From the NCBI RefSeq assembly GCF_000283655.1, contig NC_016585.1, positions 458,501 through 522,500 on the forward strand: a stretch of DNA of 64,000 bases, read 5' to 3'. Positions 8,254 to 17,014 of this stretch are shown here, in pieces. The notes under the pieces are model-generated. The model was not told the DNA's origin, made no database searches, and saw nothing but the letters and a program-made list of their open reading frames with translations. The translations under genes and the position numbers were made by a program. Position 1 is the stretch's first letter, and every line of letters begins with the position of its first letter. Source of the stretch: Azospirillum lipoferum 4B (GTDB lineage: Bacteria; Pseudomonadota; Alphaproteobacteria; Azospirillales; Azospirillaceae).

Positions 8254-8558
8254 GACGCGCCTGCTCTTCCTTGACGATTGCGGAACGGGGGCCGGGCGGG
8301 CGGCGAACGACCGGCGGCGAATCCCGTTGGGGGGTACTCTATAGCGCGACTCGCGGTAACTTTTCCACAGTTTCGGCCCGGCTGCCGGCAATGCTGTGCC
8401 GCGGCACCCGACGCTCCGCCACCGGGAGTGATTTCAGATGAAAGGAAGTTCGCGTCGGCGCCGCTGGCGGCGGGGGCTTGCGCCCTTTATACATCGGGGC
8501 AACCGGTCACCGCCCCCCGATCATTGGCCTCAATCATTGCCCGAGAGGAGCCATTTTG
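8254..8558. other. Divergent intergenic region between DAHP synthase and AmpG-like genes
   Basis: A 305-base stretch carrying the promoters of two divergent genes. A TATACA hexamer at 8488 on the plus strand could be a -10 element but has no good -35 at the right distance. No open frame here has a ribosome site, and no riboswitch or leader peptide was seen for the DAHP synthase. Confidence 0.4.
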
Positions 8559-9923
8559 GTGAAAGCGACATCCTGGCGGGCAAATCGCCTGTCCTCCTGG
8601 GGGCAGGCCCTGGCGGTCTACCGCGACCCGCGCGTGCTGGCGATCCTGTTCCTGGGCTTTGCCGAAGGGCTGCCGCTGGCGCTGACCGGGGCCACGCTGA
8701 GTGTCTGGCTGACCGAGGAAGGCGTCAGCCGGACCAACATCGGCCTGTTCGCGCTGGTCACCATGCCCTATGCGCTGAAGTTCCTGTGGGCGCCGCTGAT
8801 CGACCGCATGAGGCTGCCGGTGATGACGCGGCTGTTCGGGCGGCGGCGCGGCTGGGCGCTGACGGCACAGGCAGCGCTGATCGCGGCATTGCTGGGGCTG
8901 GGCACCACCGATCCCGGACAGGATCTGTGGTGGACCGCCCTGTGCGCGGTGCTGGTCGCCTTCTGCTCGGCCAGCCAGGACATCGTCGTCGACGCCTACC
9001 GCGTCGAGGTGCTGGAGGAGCACCAGCAGGGCGCCGGTGCCGCGGTGCTGGTGCTGGGCTATCGTTTCGGCCTGATGGCGGCAGGGGCGGGCGCCCTGTT
9101 CATTGCGGAGGCCTATGGCTGGCGCACGGCCTATGAGGCGATGGCGGCGCTGGTGCTGGTGGGGATGGCGACCATCCTGCTGTGCCGCGAACCGAAGGAG
9201 CCGCCGCCCAGCGCCCGCGAAAGGCTGATCGCCGAGTGGCTGGCGCGCCGGCCGCACCTGTCGGGCCGCAGCGCGGTGGCGCTCGCCTGGCTCTATGGCG
9301 CAGTGGTGGCGCCCTTCCTGCAGTTCATGGAGCGGCGCGCCTGGGTGCTGATCCTGGCCTTCATCGCCAGCTACAAGCTGGGGGAGGTGCTGGCCGGCCA
9401 GATGTCGTCGACCTTCTACATCAGCCTGGGATTCACGAAGTCGGAGATCGCCACGGTCGGCAAGCTGTTCGGCCTGTGGGCGACCATCGCCGGCGGGCTG
9501 CTGGGCGGGCTTCTGGTCGGCAAGGTCGGGGTGCTGCGCGGCCTGATGATCGGCGGCATCCTGCAGATGGTGTCGAACCTGGGCTATGTCCTGCTGGCCT
9601 GGACCGGCCATGACGTCTCGATCCTGGCGGTGACGGTGGTGATCGACAATGTCTGCGGCGGCATCGCCACCGCGGCCTTCGTCGCCTATCTGTCGGGGCT
9701 GTGCAACGTCGCCTACACGGCGACCCAGTACGCGCTGCTGTCGAGCTTCTACAAGCTGGGCGGCGACCTGTTCGGCGCCTCGTCCGGCTGGCTGGCGGAG
9801 CGGATGGACTGGATCGGCTTCTTTTTGCTGTCGATGGCCGGCGCCCTGCCGGCGCTGTGCCTGCTGGTCTGGCTGATGGGTCTGCACCGCCGGGACCGGG
9901 AGAGCGCCGTCCCCGCGCAGTAA
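8559..9923 (+). CDS. AmpG-family major facilitator permease
   Basis: A 454-residue polytopic inner-membrane protein with 12 predicted helices in the AmpG subfamily (muropeptide permeases that return anhydro-muropeptides to the cytosol during cell-wall recycling). Typical family stretches are FAEGLPLALTGATLSVWLTE, FLWAPLIDR, CSASQDIVVDAYRVE and the late AAFVAYLSGLCN...TATQYALLSS. The GTG at 8559 is chosen because GAGAGGAG ends eight bases before it; a TTG one codon earlier is also possible. No beta-lactamase or cell-wall hydrolase gene is adjacent, so muropeptide transport is a family-level inference. Confidence 0.85.
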   Translation: MKATSWRANRLSSWGQALAVYRDPRVLAILFLGFAEGLPLALTGATLSVWLTEEGVSRTNIGLFALVTMPYALKFLWAPLIDRMRLPVMTRLFGRRRGWALTAQAALIAALLGLGTTDPGQDLWWTALCAVLVAFCSASQDIVVDAYRVEVLEEHQQGAGAAVLVLGYRFGLMAAGAGALFIAEAYGWRTAYEAMAALVLVGMATILLCREPKEPPPSARERLIAEWLARRPHLSGRSAVALAWLYGAVVAPFLQFMERRAWVLILAFIASYKLGEVLAGQMSSTFYISLGFTKSEIATVGKLFGLWATIAGGLLGGLLVGKVGVLRGLMIGGILQMVSNLGYVLLAWTGHDVSILAVTVVIDNVCGGIATAAFVAYLSGLCNVAYTATQYALLSSFYKLGGDLFGASSGWLAERMDWIGFFLLSMAGALPALCLLVWLMGLHRRDRESAVPAQ

Positions 9924-9968
9924 CTGGCACTATGGTTTACAGCTCCAGCAGGCACGCTCCATCACGGA

Positions 9969-10093
9969 TGCCCTTCTCCCCTTGCGGGAGAAGGGTTGGG
10001 ATGAGGGGGGCGACGGCCGCAGCCCGCTGGGAGTTATGGATTTGCGACCCCTCACCCCAACCCCTCTCCCGCGAGGGGAGAGGGGCTTTCTCG
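9969..10093. repeat. Palindromic repeat pair (REP-like)
   Basis: Two hairpins face each other. The first is CCCTTCTCCC-cttgc-GGGAGAAGGG followed by TTGGGATGAGGGG. The second is its inverted partner CCCCTCACCCCAACCCCTCTCCC-GCGA-GGGGAGAGGGG. They lie between the AmpG-like gene and the converging manganese catalase gene, where they could act as a bidirectional transcription stop. The same sequence family recurs at eight or more places in this window. Confidence 0.85.
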
Positions 10094-10116
10094 GCATGCG
10101 CCGCTCAAGGGAGTGG

Positions 10117-11019
10117 TCAGCCCCCGGTGGTGGTCTTGGTCTTGCCGGCGCCCGGCCCGGCGCCCAGGTCGGCGCCGGTGATCGGATCGGCGTCGGGCTT
10201 GGACATGGTGCGGGCGGCCACCGCGTTGACCGCGGCCATTTCGGATGCGGCCAGCTTGACCGTCGGGTTGCCGTCGCCGCCGTTGACCGGGGCGTCGGTT
10301 CCCTTGATGTCCACGAACTCCCACTGGGTGCCCTGGTTCCAGGGGCCGCGCATGTCGCCTTCGCCCTGGCTCATGTTGTAGTACTTGTCGGTATATTCCG
10401 GCTTGCCCGGCAGCTTGCCCGGCGGGAAGTTGTTGTCGATGGCGTACAGCGCCTTCTCGAAGCTCTTCTGGTGGGCGACTTCGCGGGTCATCAGGAAGCC
10501 CAGCGCATCCTTCACGCCCGGATCGTTGGTGACGTTGATCAGGCGCTCGTAGATGATCTTGGCGCGCGCTTCCGCCGCGATGTTGGAACGCAGGTCGGCC
10601 GTCGGCTCGCCGATGCTGTCGATGTAGCCGCCGGTCCACAGCTGTCCGGCCGAGTTCACCAGGGCCGGGCCGCCGCCATACAGAAGCGACAGGGTGTGGC
10701 TGCCGTTGCCCTGGGTGATGTTGGCATAGAGGTCGGTGGTTTCCTCCGCCCCCTCGGCCAGCTTGCCCTTGGCGCCCTTGGTCAGCATGGCGACGATGGA
10801 GCCGATCACTTCCAGGTGGCTCAGTTCCTCGGTCGCGATGTCGATCAGCATGTCCTTGCGGCCCGGATCCTCGTCGGCGAGACCCTGGGTGAAGTAGCGC
10901 ATGGCCGCGGCGAGTTCACCCTGCGGGCCGCCGAACTGTTCCAGCATCAGGCTGGCGAGCACCGGGTTGGGCTCCGACACGCGCACCGTGTACATGAGCT
11001 TTTTGTTGTGCATGAACAT
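10117..11019 (-). CDS. Manganese catalase
   Basis: Non-haem dimanganese catalase that splits hydrogen peroxide into water and oxygen. It has 300 residues with the ferritin-like four-helix core. Expected metal ligands are all in place: Glu35 (GPQGE), Glu65 and His68 (ATEELSHLE), Glu150 (IAAEARAK) and His183 (REVAHQ). The C-terminal third (PWNQGTQWEFVDIKGT) is the usual arm that locks the hexamer. It ends in a Gly/Thr-rich tail. A GGAGGAG ribosome site precedes the ATG at 11019. It is monocistronic. About 280 bases upstream hold no gene. Confidence 0.95.
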   Translation of the reverse strand: MFMHNKKLMYTVRVSEPNPVLASLMLEQFGGPQGELAAAMRYFTQGLADEDPGRKDMLIDIATEELSHLEVIGSIVAMLTKGAKGKLAEGAEETTDLYANITQGNGSHTLSLLYGGGPALVNSAGQLWTGGYIDSIGEPTADLRSNIAAEARAKIIYERLINVTNDPGVKDALGFLMTREVAHQKSFEKALYAIDNNFPPGKLPGKPEYTDKYYNMSQGEGDMRGPWNQGTQWEFVDIKGTDAPVNGGDGNPTVKLAASEMAAVNAVAARTMSKPDADPITGADLGAGPGAGKTKTTTGG

Positions 11020-11302
11020 GCGAGGGACTCCTCCTGCGTCTGATGGCCCGCCTGGCGGGGGCCGAGGATCGGAGAAATCCGGACCGGCCCATCGCCGGGG
11101 ATGCAGGGGAAACCAGCAGGAGGGGCCGTTCCGGATCGCTCACCCGTCCTCAACCGGGAGACTTTGGAAGCGTTCCAGAAGATCGTCCTGCGCCGGCGTA
11201 TTATATCGACCGGTGTGTACTGGCTGGGCTGGAAGGGGCGTGGGAGACGGGGACCGGCATTCTGCCGGCCTCCGCCATCCTTTAACCGCTCTGCGGCAAG
11301 CC

Positions 11303-11785
11303 TTACTTGGCCTGCGCGCGGCAGGCGTCGAGTGCCGAAATCGCCTTGCGGGTGTCGTCGAGATAATAGGTGTAGGCGTAATCGTCGCTCTTCCCATCCA
11401 TCTCCATGTACAGTTCATTGCCGTTCATCAGCGCGTTGATCGCGGTGGCGGAGGCGGGCAGGCCGACGGCGGCCATCGTGCTGTCGACGGCGACGCCCTG
11501 GACCTTCTCGCTCCATGACTTGTCGACCGCCAGGGAGATGGACAGCGTCTCCTTCTCCTTCAGTTTCCAACCGGTGTCCCGGAACACCATCACCATGGCC
11601 TGTCCCTGGTTGGTGTAGGCAAGCCCCACGCCGGCGGTGTCCTTGCTGTCCGTCTTCCATTCCTGGGAGATCGCGCAGTCCTTGTCGAGCTGCACGGTCC
11701 AAACGCCGATCTTCGTGTCGGCCTGGGCCGTTGCGACCGACGCCAGGACAGCCATGCCGGCGAACGCCGCCAAAATTCCGCGCAT
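11303..11785 (-). CDS. Exported protein of unknown function
   Basis: A 160-residue protein with a clear signal peptide (MRGILAAFAGMAVLASVATAQA, cut near residue 22). The mature part is a small beta-rich domain (KIGVWTVQLDKDCAISQEW ... TINALMNGNELYMEMD-like middle ... TRKAISALDACR). The start at 11785 is preferred over an upstream in-frame ATG at 11824 because it places the signal peptide at the N-terminus. The second half resembles the middle of the larger exported protein at 27804-29123 (INALMNGNEL against VNALMGGNEL, and a final DACR/LRTC helix), so the two probably share a domain. Two cysteines could form a disulfide. Function unknown. Confidence 0.7.
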   Translation of the reverse strand: MRGILAAFAGMAVLASVATAQADTKIGVWTVQLDKDCAISQEWKTDSKDTAGVGLAYTNQGQAMVMVFRDTGWKLKEKETLSISLAVDKSWSEKVQGVAVDSTMAAVGLPASATAINALMNGNELYMEMDGKSDDYAYTYYLDDTRKAISALDACRAQAK

Positions 11786-11936
11786 TTGCAAACAAACTCC
11801 CGATAAAGTCTTATATCGGGGCACTTTAGGAATTGCATTCGAGAGAAGTCCAGCCTCTTCGCCGGTCTGCCGCCGGGGAAGGAAAATCAGCGCCCCGGCC
11901 TTGCATTCGGATGCAGGGACCGGGGCGCCGGGCCGC

Positions 11937-13304
11937 TCAGATCTTCTTTTCCGGCTCCGCCTTTTCGCGCATCAGCACGAATTCCTCCGAGGTGGAGGGA
12001 TGGAGCGCGATGGTTCGGTCGAAGTCGCGCTTGGTGGCGCCGCAGTTCAGCGCGATGGCCAGCGGCTGCATCATTTCCGGCGCGTCCATGCCCATCATGT
12101 GGCAACCCAGCACGCGCTGGCTCTCGCCGTCGACCACCAGCTTCATCAGCACCCGCTCGTCCCGGCCGGACAGGGTATGCTTCATCGGGCGGAAGCCGGC
12201 CTTGTAGATGTCGACCTGCGGGTATCTGGCGCGGGCCTGCATCTCCGTCAGCCCGACGGTGCCGAGCGGCGGCAGCGAGAACACCGCGGTCGGCACATTG
12301 TCGTAGCCGATATGCATGGGGTTGTCGTTGAACAGCGTCTCGGCCAGCGCACGGCCCTCGGCGATGGCGATGGGGGTCAGCGCCATGCGGTCGGTGACGT
12401 CGCCGATGGCATAGATGCTGTCCACGCTGGTGCGCGACCAGTCGTCGACCGGAATCGCGCCGGCCTCGTTCAGCGTGATGCCGACCTCTTCCAGGCCGAG
12501 ATTCTTCGTGTTGGGGCGCCGGCCGGTGGCGGCCATAACCAGCCCCGCCGAATGCTCGCGGCCCATATGGTCGGTCAGGGTATAGCCGCCGGCCCCCTTT
12601 TCCAGCTTTACCGGCTTGCAGCGCGAAACGATGTTGATGCCGCGCTTGCGCATCTCCTGCGCCAGGGCGACGCGGATGTCGTCGTCGAACCCGTTCAGCA
12701 ACTCGTCGCCGCGGATCATCAGCGTCACTTCGGAGCCCAGCCCGCGGAAGATGCTGGCGAATTCCACGGCGATGTAGCCGCCGCCGACGATCAGCACGGA
12801 ATGGGGGAGCTTTTCGAGGTGAAGCGCCTCGTTGGAGGTCGCGGCGAGCTCGATCCCCTCGATCGGCGGCAGCGACGGCCAGCCGCCGGTGGCGATCAGG
12901 ATGTTGCGGGCGGTGTAGCGCTTGCCGTCGACCTCCACCGTATGGCGGTCGACGATCCGGCCGAACCCCTCATACAGGGTCACGCCGGAGTTCTTCAGCA
13001 TGGTGATGTAGATGCCGTTCAACCGGTCGATCTCGCGGTCCTTGCGCGAGATCAGCGTTTCCCAGTCGAAGGCCGGCGTGTGGGAGTTCCAGCCATAGCC
13101 GCAGGAATCCTCGAAACCGTCGCGGAACTGGGCGGCGTAGACCAGCAGCTTCTTCGGCACGCAGCCGCGGATCACGCAGGTGCCGCCGACGCGGCTGCCT
13201 TCGCAGATCGCGACCTTCGCGCCGTAGGACGCGGCGCGCCGGCTTGCGGCGACGCCCCCGGACCCCGCCCCGATGGTGAAGAGGTCGAAATCGAACTCGG
13301 CCAC
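11937..13304 (-). CDS. gor: Glutathione-disulfide reductase
   Basis: FAD- and NADPH-dependent cytosolic enzyme that keeps glutathione reduced. The 455 residues are in the order FAD-binding GAGSGG (residues 12-17), redox-active GGTCVIRGC (Cys43 and Cys48), NADPH-binding GGGYIAVEFASIFRGLG, second FAD motif YAIGDVT, and the dimer-interface end with HPSTSEE containing the active-site His. The GTG at 13304 is chosen because GGAAGGAG stands right before it; a TTG six codons upstream has no ribosome site. It lies next to the second FliL-like gene on the same strand with a gap of about 120 bases. Confidence 0.94.
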   Translation of the reverse strand: MAEFDFDLFTIGAGSGGVAASRRAASYGAKVAICEGSRVGGTCVIRGCVPKKLLVYAAQFRDGFEDSCGYGWNSHTPAFDWETLISRKDREIDRLNGIYITMLKNSGVTLYEGFGRIVDRHTVEVDGKRYTARNILIATGGWPSLPPIEGIELAATSNEALHLEKLPHSVLIVGGGYIAVEFASIFRGLGSEVTLMIRGDELLNGFDDDIRVALAQEMRKRGINIVSRCKPVKLEKGAGGYTLTDHMGREHSAGLVMAATGRRPNTKNLGLEEVGITLNEAGAIPVDDWSRTSVDSIYAIGDVTDRMALTPIAIAEGRALAETLFNDNPMHIGYDNVPTAVFSLPPLGTVGLTEMQARARYPQVDIYKAGFRPMKHTLSGRDERVLMKLVVDGESQRVLGCHMMGMDAPEMMQPLAIALNCGATKRDFDRTIALHPSTSEEFVLMREKAEPEKKI

Positions 13305-13425
13305 GGCCGTCTCCTTCCGCAACTTGACGCTTGAACGCCACGAACGGGTCCCGCGAACGGTCGCGGGCCTGCCGGATGTGGTCGGGCAGGATATGGGGAG
13401 GCGAGGGGCGTTGGGAAGCGCGCCG

Positions 13426-13926
13426 TCAGCGCAGCAGCATATCCTGGATCAGCACTTGCCGAAGCTTCAGCGGCCGCATGGTCTTGTTGGCGACGTGGCG
13501 CAGCGCATCCTTGATATAGACCGGCCCGTCGGCGCCGCGCAGTTCGGCCGGATCGGCCTCCAGCAGGCGCCGGCTGATGGCGTCGGCGATGCGCGGCAGG
13601 TGCGGGGTGACCGTTTCCAGCGGCGTCGCCGGGTCGAACTCCAGCACCGCGCGCAGCCGCAATTCCTGCAGGCGGCGGCCGTCGTTCAGGGTGAGGGTCA
13701 GGGTGGGCAGGACGGCATAGACCGCCGGGGCCGGAGCGGCGTCGATTCGGTGCGCGGCGAAGGCGCCCTGGGCGGGGGCCGGGCGCAGCAGCAGCGCACC
13801 GCCGACCCCGGCGCCGGCGAAGGCGAGCATCAATCCGATCAGCACCAGAACGATCCGGTTCCCCGTCCCATCGAAGGAGGGCAGGGCGGGCGAAGCCGAT
13901 TCGGCGGTCGCGGTCGTGTTCGCCAT
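13426..13926 (-). CDS. FliL-like protein (copy 2)
   Basis: A 166-residue protein. An Ala/Thr-rich cytosolic start is followed by one membrane helix (about residues 24-46, IVLVLIGLMLAFAGAGVGGALLL) and a periplasmic FliL-type domain that ends LKLRQVLIQDMLLR, a standard FliL finish. It shares topology and several positions with the protein at 6307-6804 (ADPAELRGADG against IDPQQLTGADG), so the two are diverged paralogues. The start at 13926 is the ATG closest to the membrane helix; an in-frame ATG at 13995 would add 23 unconserved residues. No flagellar operon is linked. Confidence 0.72.
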   Translation of the reverse strand: MANTTATAESASPALPSFDGTGNRIVLVLIGLMLAFAGAGVGGALLLRPAPAQGAFAAHRIDAAPAPAVYAVLPTLTLTLNDGRRLQELRLRAVLEFDPATPLETVTPHLPRIADAISRRLLEADPAELRGADGPVYIKDALRHVANKTMRPLKLRQVLIQDMLLR

Positions 13927-14323
13927 TCCGTGCAGCCGCCCTGTTGCGATCGAAGCCTGTAGGACGACTTTAAAAGCGCGGAAGTGGCAGGTCAAATAAT
14001 GGTATTTGATCTGGTTTTTCTATGAATACGGCAGGCGAAGGGCGCCAACGATTGCGGCAGCAGCGGGGTGATTTCATGAGCATTTGACCTGTATGCCAGG
14101 AATGCCGGCAGCGGAATTCCCGTCGGAAAATGCAACTCTGCCATCCGTTACCGGTTGGCAGGATGGGAAGCCTCTTCCCCCGCCTGCCCGGGGCGTATAA
14201 TGCTGGGATTCCAACACAACCGGCCGGCTGTCCTGTCCGGCGGCCGGGCCATCCAGAACGAAGCGTCGCAATGCCATGCGCAGACACCGGCGGGGACAGG
14301 GACGAAAGGCGAGGGTTACCGGT
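13927..14323. other. Divergent intergenic region
   Basis: About 400 bases between the divergent FliL-like and nicotinate phosphoribosyltransferase-like genes. Short open frames on both strands have no ribosome site or protein resemblance. The part from 13980 to 14110 is somewhat AT-richer and probably holds promoters, but I could not assign -35/-10 pairs with confidence. Confidence 0.4.
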
Positions 14324-15517
14324 ATGAGCAGCACCGACAACCGATCAGTTGGCAGCCGGGCAGCGGGAAGCGGGATGGCCGGCAAAGGGCCGACCGCCCT
14401 CAACCCGACCTCCGCCCAGGTCCCCGACTGGACGGACACCTATTTCCGCCGCACCAGGGAAGCGGTGGGCAAGTTCGGCGACAAGACCGTGACCTACGCC
14501 ATCTTCATGCGGCGTCCGGTGGTCTGCGCCCCGCGCCTGGCGGTGGACTGGCTGGAGGCGGTGGCGCGCGAGCGCAACACGACGTTCCAGATCGAGCTGA
14601 ACTACCCCGAGGGAAAATGGGTCGGCGCCGGCGAGCCGATCATGTATGTCACCGGCTCCTTCTATCATCTGGTCGATTGCGAGACGATCCTCCTGCAGAA
14701 GCTGGGGCCGGCAAGCGTCGCGGCCTACAACGCCTTCACCATGTGCGCCGACCTGCCGAAGGTCGCCTTCCTTGCCATGGATGCGCGCCACTGCGCCGGG
14801 ACGGAAATGGCGGAGATGATGGCCTATGCCGCCTCCGTCGGCTCGGACCGGGCCAAGCGCAAGGTCGGGGCCAAGGGCTTCATCGGCAATGCCACCGACG
14901 CCACCGCCCCCTATTTCGGGCAGGAGAAGGGGATGGGCACCATGCCCCATGCCCTGATCGGCTATGCCGGCTCGACCGTGCGCGCGGCGGAGATGTTCCA
15001 CGAGACCTTCCCCGACCTGTCGCTGACCGTGCTGGTCGATTATTTCGGCCGCGAGATCACCGACGGGCTGGAGGTCTGCCGCCGCTTCCCGCAGCTCGCC
15101 GCCCAGGGCAAGCTGGCGCTGCGGCTCGACACCTCCGGCGGGCGCTTCGTCGAGGGGCTGGACCCGCCCGGCTCCTACGCCGTGCTGGAGCGCCATGCGC
15201 CGCACGCCATCCGCGGCTATCGCGACGAGACGCAGCTGCGCTACCTGATCGGCACCGGCGTGTCGGCGGCGGCGATCCATTACGTGCGCGAAAGGCTGGA
15301 CGAGGCCGGCTTCCCGGCGGTGAAGATCGTCGCCAGCAGCGGCTTCGGCCCGGCCAAGTGCCGCCTGATGGCGGAGGCCAACGCCCCGGTGGACGTGATC
15401 GGCACCGGCAGCTACCTGCCCGAACGCTGGACCGAGACCTACGCCACCGCCGACATCATCGAGTATGACGGCGAACGCCGCGTGAAGGTCGGCCGCGAGT
15501 TCCTGTTCCGGCGTTAG
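14324..15517 (+). CDS. Nicotinate phosphoribosyltransferase-like enzyme
   Basis: A 397-residue member of the nicotinate/quinolinate phosphoribosyltransferase fold. Family marks are AAYNAFTMCADLP, the central KGFIGNATDA...GTMPHALIGY stretch with the likely phosphate-accepting histidine region, LRLDTSGGRF, and the PRPP-phosphate loop DVIGTGSYLP. NAPRTases convert nicotinate and PRPP to nicotinate mononucleotide for NAD salvage. The start at 14324 has a GAGGG ribosome site; an ATG 48 bases upstream has none. The first 25 residues are a Ser/Gly-rich, poorly structured lead. It is followed by a palindromic repeat and the convergent deo operon. Confidence 0.82.
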   Translation: MSSTDNRSVGSRAAGSGMAGKGPTALNPTSAQVPDWTDTYFRRTREAVGKFGDKTVTYAIFMRRPVVCAPRLAVDWLEAVARERNTTFQIELNYPEGKWVGAGEPIMYVTGSFYHLVDCETILLQKLGPASVAAYNAFTMCADLPKVAFLAMDARHCAGTEMAEMMAYAASVGSDRAKRKVGAKGFIGNATDATAPYFGQEKGMGTMPHALIGYAGSTVRAAEMFHETFPDLSLTVLVDYFGREITDGLEVCRRFPQLAAQGKLALRLDTSGGRFVEGLDPPGSYAVLERHAPHAIRGYRDETQLRYLIGTGVSAAAIHYVRERLDEAGFPAVKIVASSGFGPAKCRLMAEANAPVDVIGTGSYLPERWTETYATADIIEYDGERRVKVGREFLFRR

Positions 15518-15521
15518 GTTG

Positions 15522-15690
15522 CGGATAATCCTCCCTCTCCCGCCCCGGGAGAGGGAAGGGGCCCAAGCGGAGCTTGGGAAGGGTGAGGGGTGATCCAAGG
15601 ATCAGGTCCATGTTCGGATAGCCCCTCACCCTCCCCACGCCTGACGGCGCGGGTCCCCTCCCTCTCCCGGGGCGGGAGAGGGCGTTATCC
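15522..15690. repeat. Palindromic repeat pair
   Basis: Inverted arms GGATAATCCTCCCTCTCCCG and its partner, each containing the hairpin CCCTCTCCCGCCCCGGGAGAGGG, bracket a GC-rich core. It sits exactly between two convergent genes and may terminate both. It is related in design to the other repeats in the window but has a different core sequence. Confidence 0.8.
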
Positions 15691-15691
15691 T

Positions 15692-17011
15692 TCACCCCAG
15701 ACGCTTAGCGATCAGCGGCCCCCGCTCCGGTGCGGCGTCCGTCACCGTGACCGACGCCTTCAGGCGGCGTTCCGCCTCCTCGGCCTGCGCCTCCGTGCGG
15801 GCGTGCAGGATCGCCAGCGGCCGCTCTCCGGGACCCACCGCGTCGCCCAGCCCGGCGACGTCGTCGAAGCCGACGGCGAAGTCGATGGCGTCGGTGGTCT
15901 TGGTCCGGCCACCTCCCAGCGCCACCACCGCCATGCCGACTCCGCGGGTGTCGATGGCGCCGACGAAGCCGGCGCGCTCGGCGAAGACCGGGCGGACGAT
16001 GGGCGCGCTTTCCAGATGGCGGTCCGGCTGCTCCAGCAAATCGGCCGGTCCGCCCAGCGCCGCCACCATGCGGGCGAAGCGCTCCGCTGCCGCGCCGCTG
16101 GCGATGGAGCGGTCGGCCATGACCCGTCCCGCCGCGGCGTCCGGCGCCAGCCCGGCAAGCGCCAGCAGATCCGCTGCCAGCGCCGCCGTCACTTCATAGA
16201 GCCGCGGGTCGGCCGCCTCGCCGCGCAGGATGGCGAGGCATTCGCGCATCTCCAGCGCGTTGCCGGCGCTGCGGCCCAGCACCTCGTTCATGTCGGTCAG
16301 CAGGGCGACCGCCGGCAGGCCGGCGCCCATCGACACGGTGACGATGCTGTCCGCCAGCGCCTCGGCATCCTCGAATCGCTGCATGAAGGCGCCGGTGCCG
16401 AACTTCACGTCCATCACCAGCGCGTCCAGCCCGGCGGCGAGCTTCTTCGACAGGATCGACGCGGTGATGAGGTCGAGCGACTCCACCGTCGCCGTCACGT
16501 CGCGGATGGCGTAAAGGCGCTTGTCGGCCGGGGCGATGTCGTCGGTGGCGCCGATCACCGCGCAGCCGACCTCCTTCACCACCTGGCGCAGCAGCTCGTT
16601 GTCTGGCTTGGCGCGGTAGCCGGGGATGCTCTCGAACTTGTCGAGCGTGCCGCCGGTGTGGCCAAGGCCGCGGCCCGACACCATCGGCACGAATCCGCCG
16701 CAGGCGGCCAGCATCGGCGCCAGGATCAGGCTGACCTTGTCGCCGACGCCGCCGGTGGAATGCTTGTCGATCACCGGGCCGGGCAGGCCCAGCGACTTCC
16801 ACTCCATCACCGTGCCGGAATCGCGCATTGCGCGGGTCAGCGCCACCCGCTCGTCCAGGCTCATGCCGCGGAAGAAGACGGCCATGGCGAAGGCCGCGGC
16901 CTGGGATTCCGAAACGCGGCCGTCGGTGATGCCGCGGACGAAGTCCTGGATGGTGGCGGCGTCGAGCGGCTGGCCGTCGCGCTTGGCGCGGACGATCTCT
17001 TGTGGAAGCAT
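15692..17011 (-). CDS. deoA: Thymidine phosphorylase
   Basis: Phosphorolyses thymidine or deoxyuridine to the base and 2-deoxyribose 1-phosphate. It has 439 residues of the NP-II family. Visible marks are the phosphate-binding KHSTGGVGDKVS, SGRGLGHTGGTLDK (pyrimidine phosphorylase signature) and SKKLAAGLDALVMDVKFG with the substrate-binding lysine. It is the last gene of the nucleoside operon and starts three bases after the deoC stop. Confidence 0.96.
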   Translation of the reverse strand: MLPQEIVRAKRDGQPLDAATIQDFVRGITDGRVSESQAAAFAMAVFFRGMSLDERVALTRAMRDSGTVMEWKSLGLPGPVIDKHSTGGVGDKVSLILAPMLAACGGFVPMVSGRGLGHTGGTLDKFESIPGYRAKPDNELLRQVVKEVGCAVIGATDDIAPADKRLYAIRDVTATVESLDLITASILSKKLAAGLDALVMDVKFGTGAFMQRFEDAEALADSIVTVSMGAGLPAVALLTDMNEVLGRSAGNALEMRECLAILRGEAADPRLYEVTAALAADLLALAGLAPDAAAGRVMADRSIASGAAAERFARMVAALGGPADLLEQPDRHLESAPIVRPVFAERAGFVGAIDTRGVGMAVVALGGGRTKTTDAIDFAVGFDDVAGLGDAVGPGERPLAILHARTEAQAEEAERRLKASVTVTDAAPERGPLIAKRLG

Positions 17012-17014
17012 TGC

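Noticed and set aside
11637-13334. Very long frame antisense to the glutathione reductase gene
   Set aside because: High GC gives long shadow frames. Its product is a His/Gln/Arg-rich string with no family resemblance, while the opposite strand is an unmistakable reductase.
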